Part shown: positions 8,189 to 17,203 of the stretch, in pieces | Numbering within the stretch: position 1 is the stretch's first letter | Layout: each line of letters opens with the position of its first letter | Assembly: GCF_030373265.1 (NCBI RefSeq) | Contig: NZ_JAUCZC010000006.1 | Location: 1 to 64,000 of the forward strand | Length of the DNA: 64,000 bases | Direction of reading: 5' to 3' | Source: Blastomonas sp. | Lineage (GTDB): Bacteria; Pseudomonadota; Alphaproteobacteria; Sphingomonadales; Sphingomonadaceae | Made by a program: the position numbers and the translations under genes | Notes under the pieces: generated by a model | What the model saw: the letters and a program-made list of their open reading frames with translations, nothing else | Told to the model about the DNA's origin: nothing | Database searches by the model: none

Positions 8189-8845
8189 ATGTCAGCCTTT
8201 CGTACTCGGGATCTGCAGGAACCCACCATCCTGCTCGTGCCCGGCCTGGACAACAGCGGCCCTGCCCATTGGCAGACCCACTGGGAGCTCCAGTGGCCCA
8301 ACTGCCACCGTGTCGATATGGGCAACTGGTCGCTTCCCAACCGCAATGCCTGGGTCAACCGCCTGAACCTGGCGATCCGCCAGACGCAGGGCCCGATCGT
8401 CCTGGTCGCTCACAGCCTTGGCTGCCACGCGGTCGCCTGGTGGGCCGCGCTCGAACGGCCGACGTCGCATGGCCCTGTCGTCGGTGCGCTGCTGGTGGCA
8501 CCGCCCGAAGTCGACAACGCACCGAGCGACCCCCGGCTCAATGCGTTCGCACCCTCCGCCCGCGGCGTTCTGCCTTTCCCCTCGATCCTGGTGAGCAGCC
8601 GCGACGATACGTATATCGCCCCCGATCGCGCCTATCGCCTCGCCAGCTTTTGGGGCAGCGATCATGTCGATGCCGGGCGTCTGGGCCATATCAATGCGGC
8701 GTCCGATATCGGCGATTGGCCGGCGGGCAAGTCGCTGCTGATGCGGTTGCTCGATGGCGTTGAAGCGCAGTTTGACAGCTCCGCAAGCGCTGCACCGGCC
8801 CTCGCTGGACCATCTGCAGACTGGTCGCGCGACAACAGCCTGTAG
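8189..8845 (+). CDS. RBBP9/YdeN family alpha/beta hydrolase
   Basis: A 218-residue protein with the family's oxyanion start (LLVPGLDNSGPAHWQTHWE), nucleophile elbow AHSLG (Ser near residue 75) and the late DH / GHINAASDIGDWPAG segment that supplies the catalytic His. RBBP9/YdeN proteins are small serine hydrolases of broad esterase or aminopeptidase type. AAAGGAG lies six to ten bases ahead of the ATG at 8189; a much longer frame in the same phase runs antisense to the aminotransferase and is not real. It is monocistronic. Natural substrate unknown. Confidence 0.8.
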   Translation: MSAFRTRDLQEPTILLVPGLDNSGPAHWQTHWELQWPNCHRVDMGNWSLPNRNAWVNRLNLAIRQTQGPIVLVAHSLGCHAVAWWAALERPTSHGPVVGALLVAPPEVDNAPSDPRLNAFAPSARGVLPFPSILVSSRDDTYIAPDRAYRLASFWGSDHVDAGRLGHINAASDIGDWPAGKSLLMRLLDGVEAQFDSSASAAPALAGPSADWSRDNSL

Positions 8846-9082
8846 GGCGATGGTCATGCACGGCGACGTAGCAAGGCGATGGCACCTGCCCCGCCCGCGC
8901 CACGTCGCCGCGTTCGCCCTGCCCAGATCATGACGCTGACTCGCCCCAAGCGTCACGGCGCCCGGGATGCTGACCCCCCGCATCACGAAGACCGTCGATG
9001 TTCGCCCCCTGTCGGGCTGGCAGCCATCTGCATCCTTTCCACCGTGCAGACGTAACATGCTGCAACCACGAGGGGATTTTGT

Positions 9083-10147
9083 TTGAAAGCTGTGACCATA
9101 TTGGCAGCCCTGATTGTTCTGGGCGCCTGCAATTCTGCCCCCGAAGACGCGCCGGCCCGTGAAGCAAAGTCCCAGGCGGCGCCGACGGGATCGCCAACCG
9201 ATTTCGTCGAGGCGACAGAGGCTGCGCCCTATGCAGAGACGCCGGTGCTTCGCGCCCAGGTCATTCTGGACCATCTCGGCTTCTCGCCGGGCGTGATCGA
9301 CGGTGAAGAAGGTCAATCCTATCGTGCGGCGCTACGCGGATTTCAGGCCGCCAACGACCTCGCCGATACCGGACAGCTGGACGAGGCTACGCTCGCCAAG
9401 CTCGGCGAAGGACGCGCCACTGCCGCCACCCGCGTCGTGATCATCCCCGAACAGTTCGCTGCCGGACCTTTCATCCCCGATTTTCCCGCCGATGCCGCGG
9501 ACCAGGCCAAGCTGCCACGGCTGGGCTATCGCAATCTGCTCGAAGCGCTCGCCGAGCGGTTCCACACGACGCCCGAGGCCATCACAGCGATGAACCCGGG
9601 CGTGGCGACGCTGGCGGCCGGCACAGCGGTCCGCGTTCCGAACATCCCCAATGCCGACAGCACGATTCCGGGTGACGATCCGCGCGGCTGGAGCGCAACG
9701 TTGGCCAGCCTGGGGGTCGCGGCGCAGCAGCCCAAGGCCGACAGAGTGGTGGTCGACGAATCGGAAGGCGTGCTCAAGGTGTTTTCTGCCGACGACAGGC
9801 TGATTGCCCAGTTTCCAGCGACCATGGGCAGCAGCAGGGACCCGCTGCCGATCGGCGAGTGGAAGATTCTGGGCGTCAGCCGCAATCCCGATTTCCGCTA
9901 CAATCCAAAACTGTTCTGGGACGTCAGCAATGACAAGGACGCACAGTTGCTCAATCCCGGCCCGAACAGCCCGGTCGGCGTTGCCTGGATCGATCTCAAC
10001 AAGCCCCATTACGGCATCCACGGCACGAGCGAGCCGCACACCATTGGCCGGGCCGAAAGCCATGGGTGCATCCGGCTGACCAACTGGGATGCCGCACGGC
10101 TGGCGCAGATGGTTCAGACAGGCACCGCGGTGACGCTCCAGAAATAA
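9083..10147 (+). CDS. L,D-transpeptidase lipoprotein (YkuD domain)
   Basis: A 354-residue lipoprotein-type L,D-transpeptidase. A TTG start with AGGGG upstream gives a signal peptide ending in the lipobox VLGAC (Cys16). Residues 55-105 are a peptidoglycan-binding domain (LRAQVILDHLGFSPGVIDG...). A LysM-like segment follows (LLEALAERFHTTPEAITAMN). The C-terminal YkuD domain has the catalytic H-x14-17-[ST]HGCIRL signature (HGTSEPHTIGRAESHGCIRL; nucleophile Cys). It should cross-link peptidoglycan (3-3 links) or attach proteins to it in the periplasm. The next gene converges on it from 33 bases away. Confidence 0.88.
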   Translation: MKAVTILAALIVLGACNSAPEDAPAREAKSQAAPTGSPTDFVEATEAAPYAETPVLRAQVILDHLGFSPGVIDGEEGQSYRAALRGFQAANDLADTGQLDEATLAKLGEGRATAATRVVIIPEQFAAGPFIPDFPADAADQAKLPRLGYRNLLEALAERFHTTPEAITAMNPGVATLAAGTAVRVPNIPNADSTIPGDDPRGWSATLASLGVAAQQPKADRVVVDESEGVLKVFSADDRLIAQFPATMGSSRDPLPIGEWKILGVSRNPDFRYNPKLFWDVSNDKDAQLLNPGPNSPVGVAWIDLNKPHYGIHGTSEPHTIGRAESHGCIRLTNWDAARLAQMVQTGTAVTLQK

Positions 10148-10180
10148 TCGGGGTCGACCAAGGCGCCGGCGGTTGCGCGC

Positions 10181-10861
10181 TTACGGATAGCTTGCGGCGA
10201 CGAGCGCAGAAAGGCCGAGCCAGGCGGAGAACATCAGCAGATAGGGCCAGCGGCGTGGCCACAGCCGGGCCACCAGCAGCGTCACGCCCCCGGTCCCGGC
10301 CAGAGCGATCAGGGCCGAGCCTGCGGCGCCTGTGTCGGCACCTGTCAGCGCCGCCTGGATCGCAAGACTGGCCCATTGCGCGGGCAGCAGGACAAGCAGC
10401 CAATCCGGCAAGGCACCCGGCATAGCCAGCGCTGTCGCCACGATGGCAGCCTCGCCGCCGACCACGAACAGCGCGATCCACCAGCCCTTTTCCGATGCGC
10501 TGCGGGCAAAGAGCTTCCCCCGCGCGCCAAAGCTGAAGCTGGCGATGAGGACAGCCAGCCCGGTTGCCAACGGATGGTGCACAGGCGGCGTGCCGAGCCC
10601 CCGCGCCAGCACGATCAGTCCGACGGCTGTCAGCAAAGCCAGTAGCACCCCGACCCACAGACGCCCGGCAGCGGCGGCCGAGATCATGCCGGCCCCCATC
10701 AGCCCGACGGCCAGCACCGGGCCGCCGACCGGCGCCAGCGGCGCGCGCACCTCCGCCAGCATCAGCATCGCCACGGCGGGTGCCACGATCCCGGCGAGCG
10801 CCGCGGCCACCCATGCCCAGATCGGCCGAAACGAAGGTTGCGCGTGCGCCATGGCTTTCAT
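10181..10861 (-). CDS. Polytopic membrane protein of unknown function
   Basis: About 226 residues, made almost entirely of six to seven hydrophobic helices rich in Ala, Gly, Leu and Val, with short basic loops (for example RWPYLL near the C-terminus). No transporter motif is recognised. I use ATG 10861; TTG 10891 and ATG 10852 are alternatives, and none has a strong ribosome-binding site. It is convergent with the L,D-transpeptidase gene and stands alone. It is an integral inner-membrane protein by composition. Confidence 0.65.
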   Translation of the reverse strand: MKAMAHAQPSFRPIWAWVAAALAGIVAPAVAMLMLAEVRAPLAPVGGPVLAVGLMGAGMISAAAAGRLWVGVLLALLTAVGLIVLARGLGTPPVHHPLATGLAVLIASFSFGARGKLFARSASEKGWWIALFVVGGEAAIVATALAMPGALPDWLLVLLPAQWASLAIQAALTGADTGAAGSALIALAGTGGVTLLVARLWPRRWPYLLMFSAWLGLSALVAASYP

Positions 10862-11149
10862 GCAACCGACACTGATCGAAGCGCCCGGCAATGTCGAGCG
10901 GGCACCATCAGATCAAGGCAAGACAAGGCTGACCTCTGTTGCTGCAGGACCACGCCCGCCGCGGCTGTGTCGTGCGATCGGCCGGTGTCAGTGTGCCATG
11001 TCCCGCTGATGGTCCCCGAGTTAACCCGATGTAGAAATCTTTGCGCCAATACAATGGGCCAATTCCAGGTCCCTCGACCCTGCCACGCATGCATGACGAC
11101 ATACGGCAGGCGGTGCGGGGATCGGGCGAATAGCACTGGGCAGATTGGC

Positions 11150-12244
11150 ATGACTGAACTCAAGGTTTCCAGCGATACGTCGGTGTTTGAAGTGCCTGCC
11201 GTCCTGGATGAAAATGGCAAGCTTTCGCCGCAGTGCGCCCGGCAAGCGCTGACGATGATGGATGCGCACGGTCTGGTGATCCTGACCGGCCTCCTGTCCG
11301 ATCCGGAAACGCGTGTCGGCCTGGACCTGATGCGTCAAACCATCGACGATCCGGAACGCAGCCAGTGCGCCTTCGCCAGCGAGACGGATAATCGCTATCT
11401 GCGTCGCGACTTTTGCTCGCTGCCTTCGACCCCGCTTGTCACGAGCTTCGCGGCGACATTGTGCCAGCGCCTCGAGGACGTTTTCCTGGAATATTGCGGT
11501 CGGTCCCGTCCGGTTCTCGAAGTTGCGACATTCACCAGCTATCTGGGGTCATCGCATCAATATATCCACCGCGACCCAAGTGGCGTGATCAGCCTTTTTG
11601 CGGCTGTGGAAGATGTGTCGGAGCAACAGGGCGGGACGGTGTTCGTGCCCGGCACGCACCTGTATGGCGGTTCCGGAAACAGGCATGGCGGCCAGGCCGA
11701 TGCGCTGATGGAGCTGTTTCGCACACGATGCAATTATCGCATCTTTTGGCACAACCTGAAAAAGCTGTGGCGCATGCGCAGGAATGAAGCGGCGGCCCTG
11801 GCTCCGGGTGAATTTATGGACCGGGTGTTTTCGACCAAATGGGATCAGCACCAGCCGAATTTGCTGCGCTTTGTGCTGGGAAAAAACTCCCAGTTCAGTC
11901 TCCGCAAGCTCGGCCCGCGCACGCTGTGGAAGCTCTATCGCCACCGCGATGCCCTCGATAGCCTGTTCAACCTGGTCCAGACGGCGCCGCGCAAGGGGAC
12001 GGTCATTCTCTATCGCAGCGATCTGCTCCATGCCGGGCCTGACAACCGATCGCCCGATCCGCGGCGGTTCTTCGGCATGAGCATCGCGCGCGACGTCCTC
12101 GAAACCAAATTCTGGCACGATGGCTATTCGCCCCACCCGACGTTGATGGCCCATCCCACCAGTCTTGGTGACCTTCTGGAGTCCCCGCCGCTCTGCGCAC
12201 CGCACAGCGTGCCGAACCCCCAGCAGACCGCGTTGGCGGGTTGA
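11150..12244 (+). CDS. Phytanoyl-CoA dioxygenase (PhyH)-like protein
   Basis: A 364-residue protein with the cupin-like pattern of PhyH-type Fe(II)/2-oxoglutarate oxygenases: the HxD pair in SSHQYIHRDPSG (near residue 140), the GGTVFVPGTH segment typical of the family, and the distal His in LLHAGPDNRSPDPRR with an Arg that would bind 2-oxoglutarate. It should hydroxylate an aliphatic or lipid-like substrate, consuming O2 and 2-oxoglutarate in the cytoplasm. The frame extends upstream to 10838, but the first convincing start is ATG 11150. Neighbours give no clue to substrate. Confidence 0.75.
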   Translation: MTELKVSSDTSVFEVPAVLDENGKLSPQCARQALTMMDAHGLVILTGLLSDPETRVGLDLMRQTIDDPERSQCAFASETDNRYLRRDFCSLPSTPLVTSFAATLCQRLEDVFLEYCGRSRPVLEVATFTSYLGSSHQYIHRDPSGVISLFAAVEDVSEQQGGTVFVPGTHLYGGSGNRHGGQADALMELFRTRCNYRIFWHNLKKLWRMRRNEAAALAPGEFMDRVFSTKWDQHQPNLLRFVLGKNSQFSLRKLGPRTLWKLYRHRDALDSLFNLVQTAPRKGTVILYRSDLLHAGPDNRSPDPRRFFGMSIARDVLETKFWHDGYSPHPTLMAHPTSLGDLLESPPLCAPHSVPNPQQTALAG

Positions 12245-12324
12245 TCCGAAGGGTCGGACCCCAAGGCTCCGCGCGGGAAGCATGACGAGCACGGCCGCGC
12301 GCATCGGCATCGCGGGACAGCGTC

Positions 12325-12344
12325 ATTTCGAGATGGCTCGAAAT
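12325..12344. promoter_or_regulatory. ArsR operator 1 (ATTTCGA-N6-TCGAAAT)
   Basis: Perfect 7-base arms around six bases, just upstream of the -35 element TTGACC (12350-12355). The same core recurs at 12374-12391, with centres 48 bases apart. ArsR/SmtB dimers bind such 12-2-12-like or 6-6-6 dyads. Confidence 0.65.
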
Positions 12345-12349
12345 ATATA

Positions 12350-12377
12350 TTGACCTCGCCTCCCCACAGGCTATTTC
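12350..12377 (+). promoter_or_regulatory. Promoter of the ars operon
   Basis: TTGACC at 12350-12355 and TATTTC at 12372-12377, 16 bases apart, form a sigma-70-like promoter. The -10 element lies partly inside operator 2, so repressor binding would occlude RNA polymerase. Confidence 0.5.
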
Positions 12378-12391
12378 GATATTTCTCGAAA
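12374..12391. promoter_or_regulatory. ArsR operator 2 (TTTCGA-N6-TCGAAA)
   Basis: Perfect 6-base arms around six bases, overlapping the presumed -10 and ending 10 bases before the arsR ATG at 12402. Identical arms to operator 1. Confidence 0.65.
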
Positions 12392-12401
12392 GGTGGTGGC
12401 A

Positions 12402-12764
12402 ATGAGCGATCTCGACGTACAGGACTGGGCCGTCGATGCCCTGGGCGCTCTGGCGCATGAGACCAGGCTGGCGGTGTTTCGCTTGCTGGTCAAAGCCGGG
12501 CCCGAGGGCATGATCGCGGGGGCCATTGCCGAGCATCAGCGCGTTCCGCCGTCCACCATGTCGCACCATCTTTCGACGCTGGAGCGCGCCGGGCTTGTGC
12601 AGTCGGAGCGAGAGAGCCGCCTCATCCATTACCGCGCAGATTATCCCGCGATGCGCCGCCTGCTGATGTTCCTGATGCAGGACTGCTGTCAGGGCGCCCC
12701 GGAAATGTGCGGCGACCTGCTGTCCGGACTGACCTGCGACCCCACCCCACCCCAGAACGCTTGA
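12402..12764 (+). CDS. arsR: Arsenite-responsive repressor ArsR
   Basis: A 120-residue winged-helix repressor (SMTB fold): ALAHETRLAVFRLLV opens the domain, and the recognition helix is in VPPSTMSHHLSTLERAG. Three cysteines near the C-terminus, Cys95, Cys96 and Cys103 (QDCCQGAPEMC), sit almost exactly where the Acidithiobacillus-type ArsR has its As(III)-binding Cys95/96/102, unlike the alpha-3 CVC site of the plasmid R773 protein. Binding of As(III) would release two operators upstream. ATG 12402 is preferred to the GTG codons at 12393/12396 by spacing from GAAAGG. It is the first gene of arsR-arsC-acr3-arsH. Confidence 0.9.
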   Translation: MSDLDVQDWAVDALGALAHETRLAVFRLLVKAGPEGMIAGAIAEHQRVPPSTMSHHLSTLERAGLVQSERESRLIHYRADYPAMRRLLMFLMQDCCQGAPEMCGDLLSGLTCDPTPPQNA

Positions 12765-12772
12765 GGATCACC

Positions 12773-13288
12773 ATGGCGGATAAAATCTACAACGTGCTGT
12801 TTCTGTGCACTGGCAACAGCGCGCGCTCGATCCTGGGCGAGGCCGTGCTCAACAAGATGGGCCAGGGCCGCTTCAAGGCGTTCAGCGCGGGCAGTCACCC
12901 CAAGGGCGAGGTCCATCCCATGGCGCTGTCGGTGCTGGGCGGCATGGGCTTCGACACCGATGGCCTGTCCTCCAAGAGCTGGGACGCCTTCTCCGCACCC
13001 GGCTCGCCCGCGTTCGATTTCATCTTTACCGTGTGCGACAATGCCGCAGGCGAATCGTGCCCGGTATGGCTGGGCCACCCGATGACGGCGCATTGGGGGA
13101 TCGAGGACCCCGCAGCGGTTGAGGGCGAAGGCCAGCGCGAAGCCTTCCTCAAGGCGCTGCGCTATCTGTCGAACCGCATCGCGCTGTTCCTGGCGTTGCC
13201 GATCGACAGCATCGACCAGATGGCAATGAAGCAGAAGCTCAAGGACATCGGAACCGCAGAAGGCGCCAGCAGCGGGGCGAGCGCGTGA
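12773..13288 (+). CDS. arsC: Arsenate reductase ArsC, low-molecular-weight phosphatase type
   Basis: A 171-residue protein with the phosphatase loop near the N-terminus ([10 protein letters not shown]-x5-R), which forms the covalent arsenate intermediate, and downstream cysteines in [14 protein letters not shown] that complete the thiol relay of the thioredoxin-linked family. It reduces As(V) to As(III) for export. The C-terminus is longer than in the Staphylococcus protein (about 130 residues). ATG 12773 has GAGG upstream; the frame starts earlier inside arsR but without support. Its stop overlaps the GTG start of acr3. Confidence 0.9.
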   Translation: MADKIYNVLFLCTGNSARSILGEAVLNKMGQGRFKAFSAGSHPKGEVHPMALSVLGGMGFDTDGLSSKSWDAFSAPGSPAFDFIFTVCDNAAGESCPVWLGHPMTAHWGIEDPAAVEGEGQREAFLKALRYLSNRIALFLALPIDSIDQMAMKQKLKDIGTAEGASSGASA

Positions 13289-14370
13289 CAGAGAGCCGCG
13301 GGTCGATCGCGCAGCCATCGCCCGCCACATCACCGCTCGGCGTCTTCGAACGCTGGCTATCCTTGTGGGTGGCGCTGGCGATCGTCGCGGGGATCATCCT
13401 GGGCAACATTGCGCCTGGTGCGGTCTCGGCGCTGGCTGCGCTCGAGGTGGCCTCGGTCAACCTCGTCGTGGCGCTGCTCATCTGGGCGATGATCTATCCG
13501 ATGATGATCGGGGTCGATTTCGCCAGCATCCGCGATATCGGCCGCAAGCCGCGCGGGCTGATCATCACTTTGGTGATCAACTGGCTGATCAAGCCGTTCA
13601 CAATGGCGGCGATCGCGGTGCTGTTCTTCGACTATCTGTATTCCGGGCTGTTGCCGCAGGATGACGCCCAGCAGTACATCGCCGGGCTCATCCTGCTGGG
13701 GGCAGCGCCGTGCACCGCGATGGTGTTCGTCTGGTCGCAGATGACCAAGGGCGACCCTGCCTATACCTTGGTGCAGGTTTCGGTGAACGATCTGGTGATG
13801 ATCGTCGCGTTCGCTCCGATCGTCGCGCTGCTGCTGGGGGTCACCGATATCGTCGTGCCGTGGGAGACGTTGCTGCTTTCGGTCGTGCTGTATGTGGTGA
13901 TCCCGCTGGCGCTGGGCGCGATCACCCGCAAGCGCGTGATCGCAGCGCACCATGATGATGGAACCGCGGTCGATGCCTTCACCGCGAAGCTCAAACCCTG
14001 GTCGATCATCGGCCTGCTCGCCACCGTGGTGCTGCTGTTCGCCTTCCAGGCCGAGACCATCGTCTCCAACCCGCTGCTGATCGTGCTGATCGCGATCCCG
14101 ATCATCATCCAGTCCTACGGTATCTTCGCGATCGCCTATGCCTGGGCGTTCGCGTGGAAGGTGCCGCACAACATCGCCGCGCCCTGCGCGATGATCGGCA
14201 CCTCGAACTTTTTCGAATTGGCAGTGGCGGTGGCGATCGGGCTGTTCGGGCTGTCGAGCGGCGCGGCGCTGGCCACCGTGGTCGGCGTGCTGGTCGAGGT
14301 GCCGGTGATGCTCTCGCTGGTCGCCTTCGCCAACGCCACCCGCGGCCGATTTACAGGGAACGCGGTATGA
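13285..14370 (+). CDS. acr3: Arsenite efflux permease of the ACR3 family
   Basis: A 361-residue inner-membrane carrier with about ten hydrophobic helices. The conserved ACR3 cysteine is in [14 protein letters not shown] (helix 4), and the family's MMIGVDF and [15 protein letters not shown] motifs are present. It exports As(III) using the proton motive force. Translation starts at GTG 13285, overlapping the arsC stop (GTGA), and the stop overlaps the arsH start (ATGA). Confidence 0.92.
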   Translation: MTESRGSIAQPSPATSPLGVFERWLSLWVALAIVAGIILGNIAPGAVSALAALEVASVNLVVALLIWAMIYPMMIGVDFASIRDIGRKPRGLIITLVINWLIKPFTMAAIAVLFFDYLYSGLLPQDDAQQYIAGLILLGAAPCTAMVFVWSQMTKGDPAYTLVQVSVNDLVMIVAFAPIVALLLGVTDIVVPWETLLLSVVLYVVIPLALGAITRKRVIAAHHDDGTAVDAFTAKLKPWSIIGLLATVVLLFAFQAETIVSNPLLIVLIAIPIIIQSYGIFAIAYAWAFAWKVPHNIAAPCAMIGTSNFFELAVAVAIGLFGLSSGAALATVVGVLVEVPVMLSLVAFANATRGRFTGNAV

Positions 14371-15128
14371 CCGAGACGCCAACCTTCCAGCGGCTGCGGC
14401 AGCTTGCCGACGTGGACCACCTGCCCGCGCTCAGCCCCGACTACGCGCACCGCAGTCCGGCGCTGGGGCTTGGCGCGATCGACCCCAAGCCGCGCATCCT
14501 GCTGCTGTACGGGTCGCTGCGCGAGCGCTCCTATTCGCGCCTGGTGGTCGAGGAAGCGGCGCGGTTGCTGCAGTATTTCGGCTGCGAGACCCGGATCTTC
14601 GATCCGCGCGATCTGCCGCTGCCCGATCAGGTCGAGAACGATGATCACCCCGCAGTGGCGGAGCTGCGCGCGCACTCGATGTGGTCGCAAGGGCAGATCT
14701 GGTGCAGCCCCGAACGCCACGGCCAGATCACCGGCATCATGAAGACCCAGATCGATCATCTGCCGCTCGCCTATCAGGGCATGCGCCCCACTCAGGGCCG
14801 TGCGCTTGCGGTGATGCAGGTCAGTGCCGGGTCGCAATCGTTCAACAGCGTCAACACCTTGCGCATTCTGGGCCGCTGGATGCGGATGTTCACCATCCCC
14901 AACCAGTCGAGCGTCGCCAAGGCCTATCAGGAGTTCGACGAGGCCGGACGGATGATGCCGTCGAGCTATTACGACCGCATCGTCGATGTGGTCGAGGAGC
15001 TGGTGCGCTTCACCGTCCTGCTGCGCCCGCATGCAGACCAGCTTGTCGATCGCTATTCCGAGCGCAAGGACAGCGATCAACCGGTCGCAACGCCGGTCGA
15101 GGCCGCCGGGATTGCCCGCGGACAATGA
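14367..15128 (+). CDS. arsH: ArsH flavoprotein
   Basis: A 253-residue NADPH-dependent FMN reductase. The FMN phosphate loop is in [15 protein letters not shown] (about residues 47-61), followed by the ArsH-specific stretch [19 protein letters not shown]. ArsH oxidises trivalent organoarsenicals such as methylarsenite and can reduce quinones or azo dyes. Its presence points to resistance to organic as well as inorganic arsenic. It is the last gene of the operon and is coupled to acr3 by an ATGA overlap; about 200 non-coding bases follow. Confidence 0.92.
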   Translation: MTETPTFQRLRQLADVDHLPALSPDYAHRSPALGLGAIDPKPRILLLYGSLRERSYSRLVVEEAARLLQYFGCETRIFDPRDLPLPDQVENDDHPAVAELRAHSMWSQGQIWCSPERHGQITGIMKTQIDHLPLAYQGMRPTQGRALAVMQVSAGSQSFNSVNTLRILGRWMRMFTIPNQSSVAKAYQEFDEAGRMMPSSYYDRIVDVVEELVRFTVLLRPHADQLVDRYSERKDSDQPVATPVEAAGIARGQ

Positions 15129-15328
15129 TTGTTCGAACAGATCCAACAGCAGGTGGCTGACCGGGCAAAGCGCCCACCCGTCGTCAACCTGCCTGGCCCT
15201 TGCTCTGAGCCGGGTACCGAGCCGTGCGCCTCGCGCCCCGTCAAGCCCGGCTTGCCCCGTCCCGGAAGCTGTGCGAATGCCCCACCCACCCCAAGCGGCC
15301 CACATGCGCATGGACATAAGGAACGGTC

Positions 15329-16633
15329 ATGACCGACAGTCTGAAGGCCAGGTCACTCGGTCTTGATTTTGGCACGACGAACACGGTCGTGGCGCGGGGC
15401 GACGCGGACGGCGGCACGCAGCTTGTCCGGTTCGGAAGCCCACCGTCGGCAAGTGCCGTGTTCCGATCGGCGTTGTGCTTCTGGGAGGACGAGCGGGCAT
15501 GGCAGGGCGTCGCCCACGAGGCAGGGCCATGGGCAATCGAGGAATATCTGCAGTCGCCGCTCGATTGCCGGTTCATCCAGTCGTTCAAGAGCGTGGCGGC
15601 AAGCCCGTTGTTCGAGCGGACACTGATCTACAACAGGCCCTATGGCTTTGAAGACCTTGGCCGGACCTTTCTGCAGCATCTGGTCCACCATGCTGGCGAA
15701 GCGCTGACGGCGCTGCCCGACCGGATCATCATCGGCAGACCTGTGGAATATGCAGGCGCACGCGCCGATGCGCAGCTCGCACGCCAGCGCTACGACCTGA
15801 TGTTCGAAGCGTTCGGCACCGAGCTCATCTATGTCTACGAGCCGCTGGGCGCAGCGCACAGCTACGCGGCCCGGCTCGACAGGCCGGCAACCATCCTGGT
15901 CGCGGATTTTGGCGGCGGCACGACCGATTTTTCGGTGGTCAGGATCGCAGAGCCGAACGCCTCGCGGCGCTGCACGCCGCTGGCGCATGCCGGCATCGCG
16001 ATCGCCGGAGACCAGTTCGACTATCGCATTATCGACCAATTGGTGCTGCCGCTGCTGGGCAAGGGCGGCCAGTACCGATCGTTCGGAAAGGTGCTCGACA
16101 TCCCGGGGGGATATTTCGCGGATTTCGGCAACTGGTCGAGACTGGCGCTGATGCGAAGCCGCAAGACGCTCGACGAGCTGCGCAGGCTGCAGCGTGATGC
16201 CTTGGACCCCGAACAGATCGGCAGGATGATAAAGCTGATCGAGAACGAGCAAGGCTTTGCGCTTTATGATGCTGTCGGCCAGCTCAAACGCGCGCTTTCC
16301 AGCAACGAGGCAGCCAGGTTCGCCTTTAACGGCGGCGGCATTGCAATATCGGCCGATGTCGAGCGCAGCCAATTCGAGCAGTGGATCGCCACCGATCTGC
16401 ACCACATCGAAGCTACCATGGACCACGCCCTTGCCAAGGCGGGCGTGACAACGAGCGACATCGACAAAATTTTCCTGACCGGAGGCTCATCGCTGATCCC
16501 GGCAATCCGCAAGCTGTTCGAGCGACGGTTTGGTCGGGAACACATTGCGACAGGCGATGAGCTGACATCCATTGCCCATGGCCTCGCGCTCATCGGCATG
16601 GAAAGCGATCCGGCCCAATGGGCGGCAGGTTGA
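15329..16633 (+). CDS. Hsp70-family protein, YegD-like
   Basis: A 434-residue protein with the actin-like ATPase signatures of Hsp70: GLDFGTTNTVVA (phosphate 1), VADFGGGTTDFSVV (phosphate 2) and LTGGSSLIPAIRKLF (adenosine). It ends soon after the nucleotide-binding domain, so the substrate-binding domain of DnaK is missing, as in E. coli YegD. It may be an ATP-dependent regulator or partial chaperone in the cytoplasm. AAGGAA precedes the ATG. No DnaJ or GrpE gene is adjacent. Confidence 0.85.
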   Translation: MTDSLKARSLGLDFGTTNTVVARGDADGGTQLVRFGSPPSASAVFRSALCFWEDERAWQGVAHEAGPWAIEEYLQSPLDCRFIQSFKSVAASPLFERTLIYNRPYGFEDLGRTFLQHLVHHAGEALTALPDRIIIGRPVEYAGARADAQLARQRYDLMFEAFGTELIYVYEPLGAAHSYAARLDRPATILVADFGGGTTDFSVVRIAEPNASRRCTPLAHAGIAIAGDQFDYRIIDQLVLPLLGKGGQYRSFGKVLDIPGGYFADFGNWSRLALMRSRKTLDELRRLQRDALDPEQIGRMIKLIENEQGFALYDAVGQLKRALSSNEAARFAFNGGGIAISADVERSQFEQWIATDLHHIEATMDHALAKAGVTTSDIDKIFLTGGSSLIPAIRKLFERRFGREHIATGDELTSIAHGLALIGMESDPAQWAAG

Positions 16634-16665
16634 CGCCCACCGTTCAGTTTCACGGTCGGCAGTGA

Positions 16666-16929
16666 TCAGCGCAACTGGCTGTCCTTGCTGCCCCTGCGAT
16701 TGATCCCTGCGGTGCGCATCTGCTGGTCGCGTTTGGACTGGCACTGGATGCAGGTGCGGATGCCGGGCAGGGCTTTGCGCCGCGCCTGCGGGATATCCTC
16801 GCCGCAATCGTCGCAATACTCTGAACCCTCGCCGAGCGGCAAGCGCGCTCGCGCACTGAGCACGGCGTCCTTCACCGTGTCGTCGATCTGATCTTGGATC
16901 GCACCATCGCGCGCCCAGCCGTTGGCCAT
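16666..16929 (-). CDS. DksA/TraR-type C4 zinc-finger protein
   Basis: An 87-residue protein with the family's helical N-terminus and zinc finger CDDCGEDIPQARRKALPG followed by CIQC (C-x2-C-x17-C-x2-C). Short members such as YbiI lack the long coiled coil of DksA, and here the helix is short too, so an RNA-polymerase secondary-channel role is possible but unproven. The DxxDxA tip of true DksA is not obvious. ATG 16929 has AGGAGA seven bases upstream. It converges with the Hsp70 gene. Confidence 0.8.
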   Translation of the reverse strand: MANGWARDGAIQDQIDDTVKDAVLSARARLPLGEGSEYCDDCGEDIPQARRKALPGIRTCIQCQSKRDQQMRTAGINRRGSKDSQLR

Positions 16930-17203
16930 AGAAATTCTCCTGATCATGACCTACGCGCGGACGGCGAACCGGCTCCGCCTTCACGCAGGTCGCCTGTGCG
17001 CTTGTGCATGTTGCGCCAGCGACAGCCGAACTAAGCAGTCTTGGATCAGAACTTTGGCCGGGTTGATATCGAGATTGTCAAAATGCGTAGGCGCCAAACG
17101 CGGGAAAGCGGCATGCTGGGATACGCAAGGGCAAAGCGCGCGGAGGTCTTTGCGGCAAATTCTATGCGAGCGCGGCACGACGAATACCTGCAGACCTTTG
17201 ACG

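Noticed and set aside
8192..9316. Leftward 374-residue frame over the hydrolase and L,D-transpeptidase starts
   Set aside because: It has no recognisable motif and is antisense to two well-supported genes.
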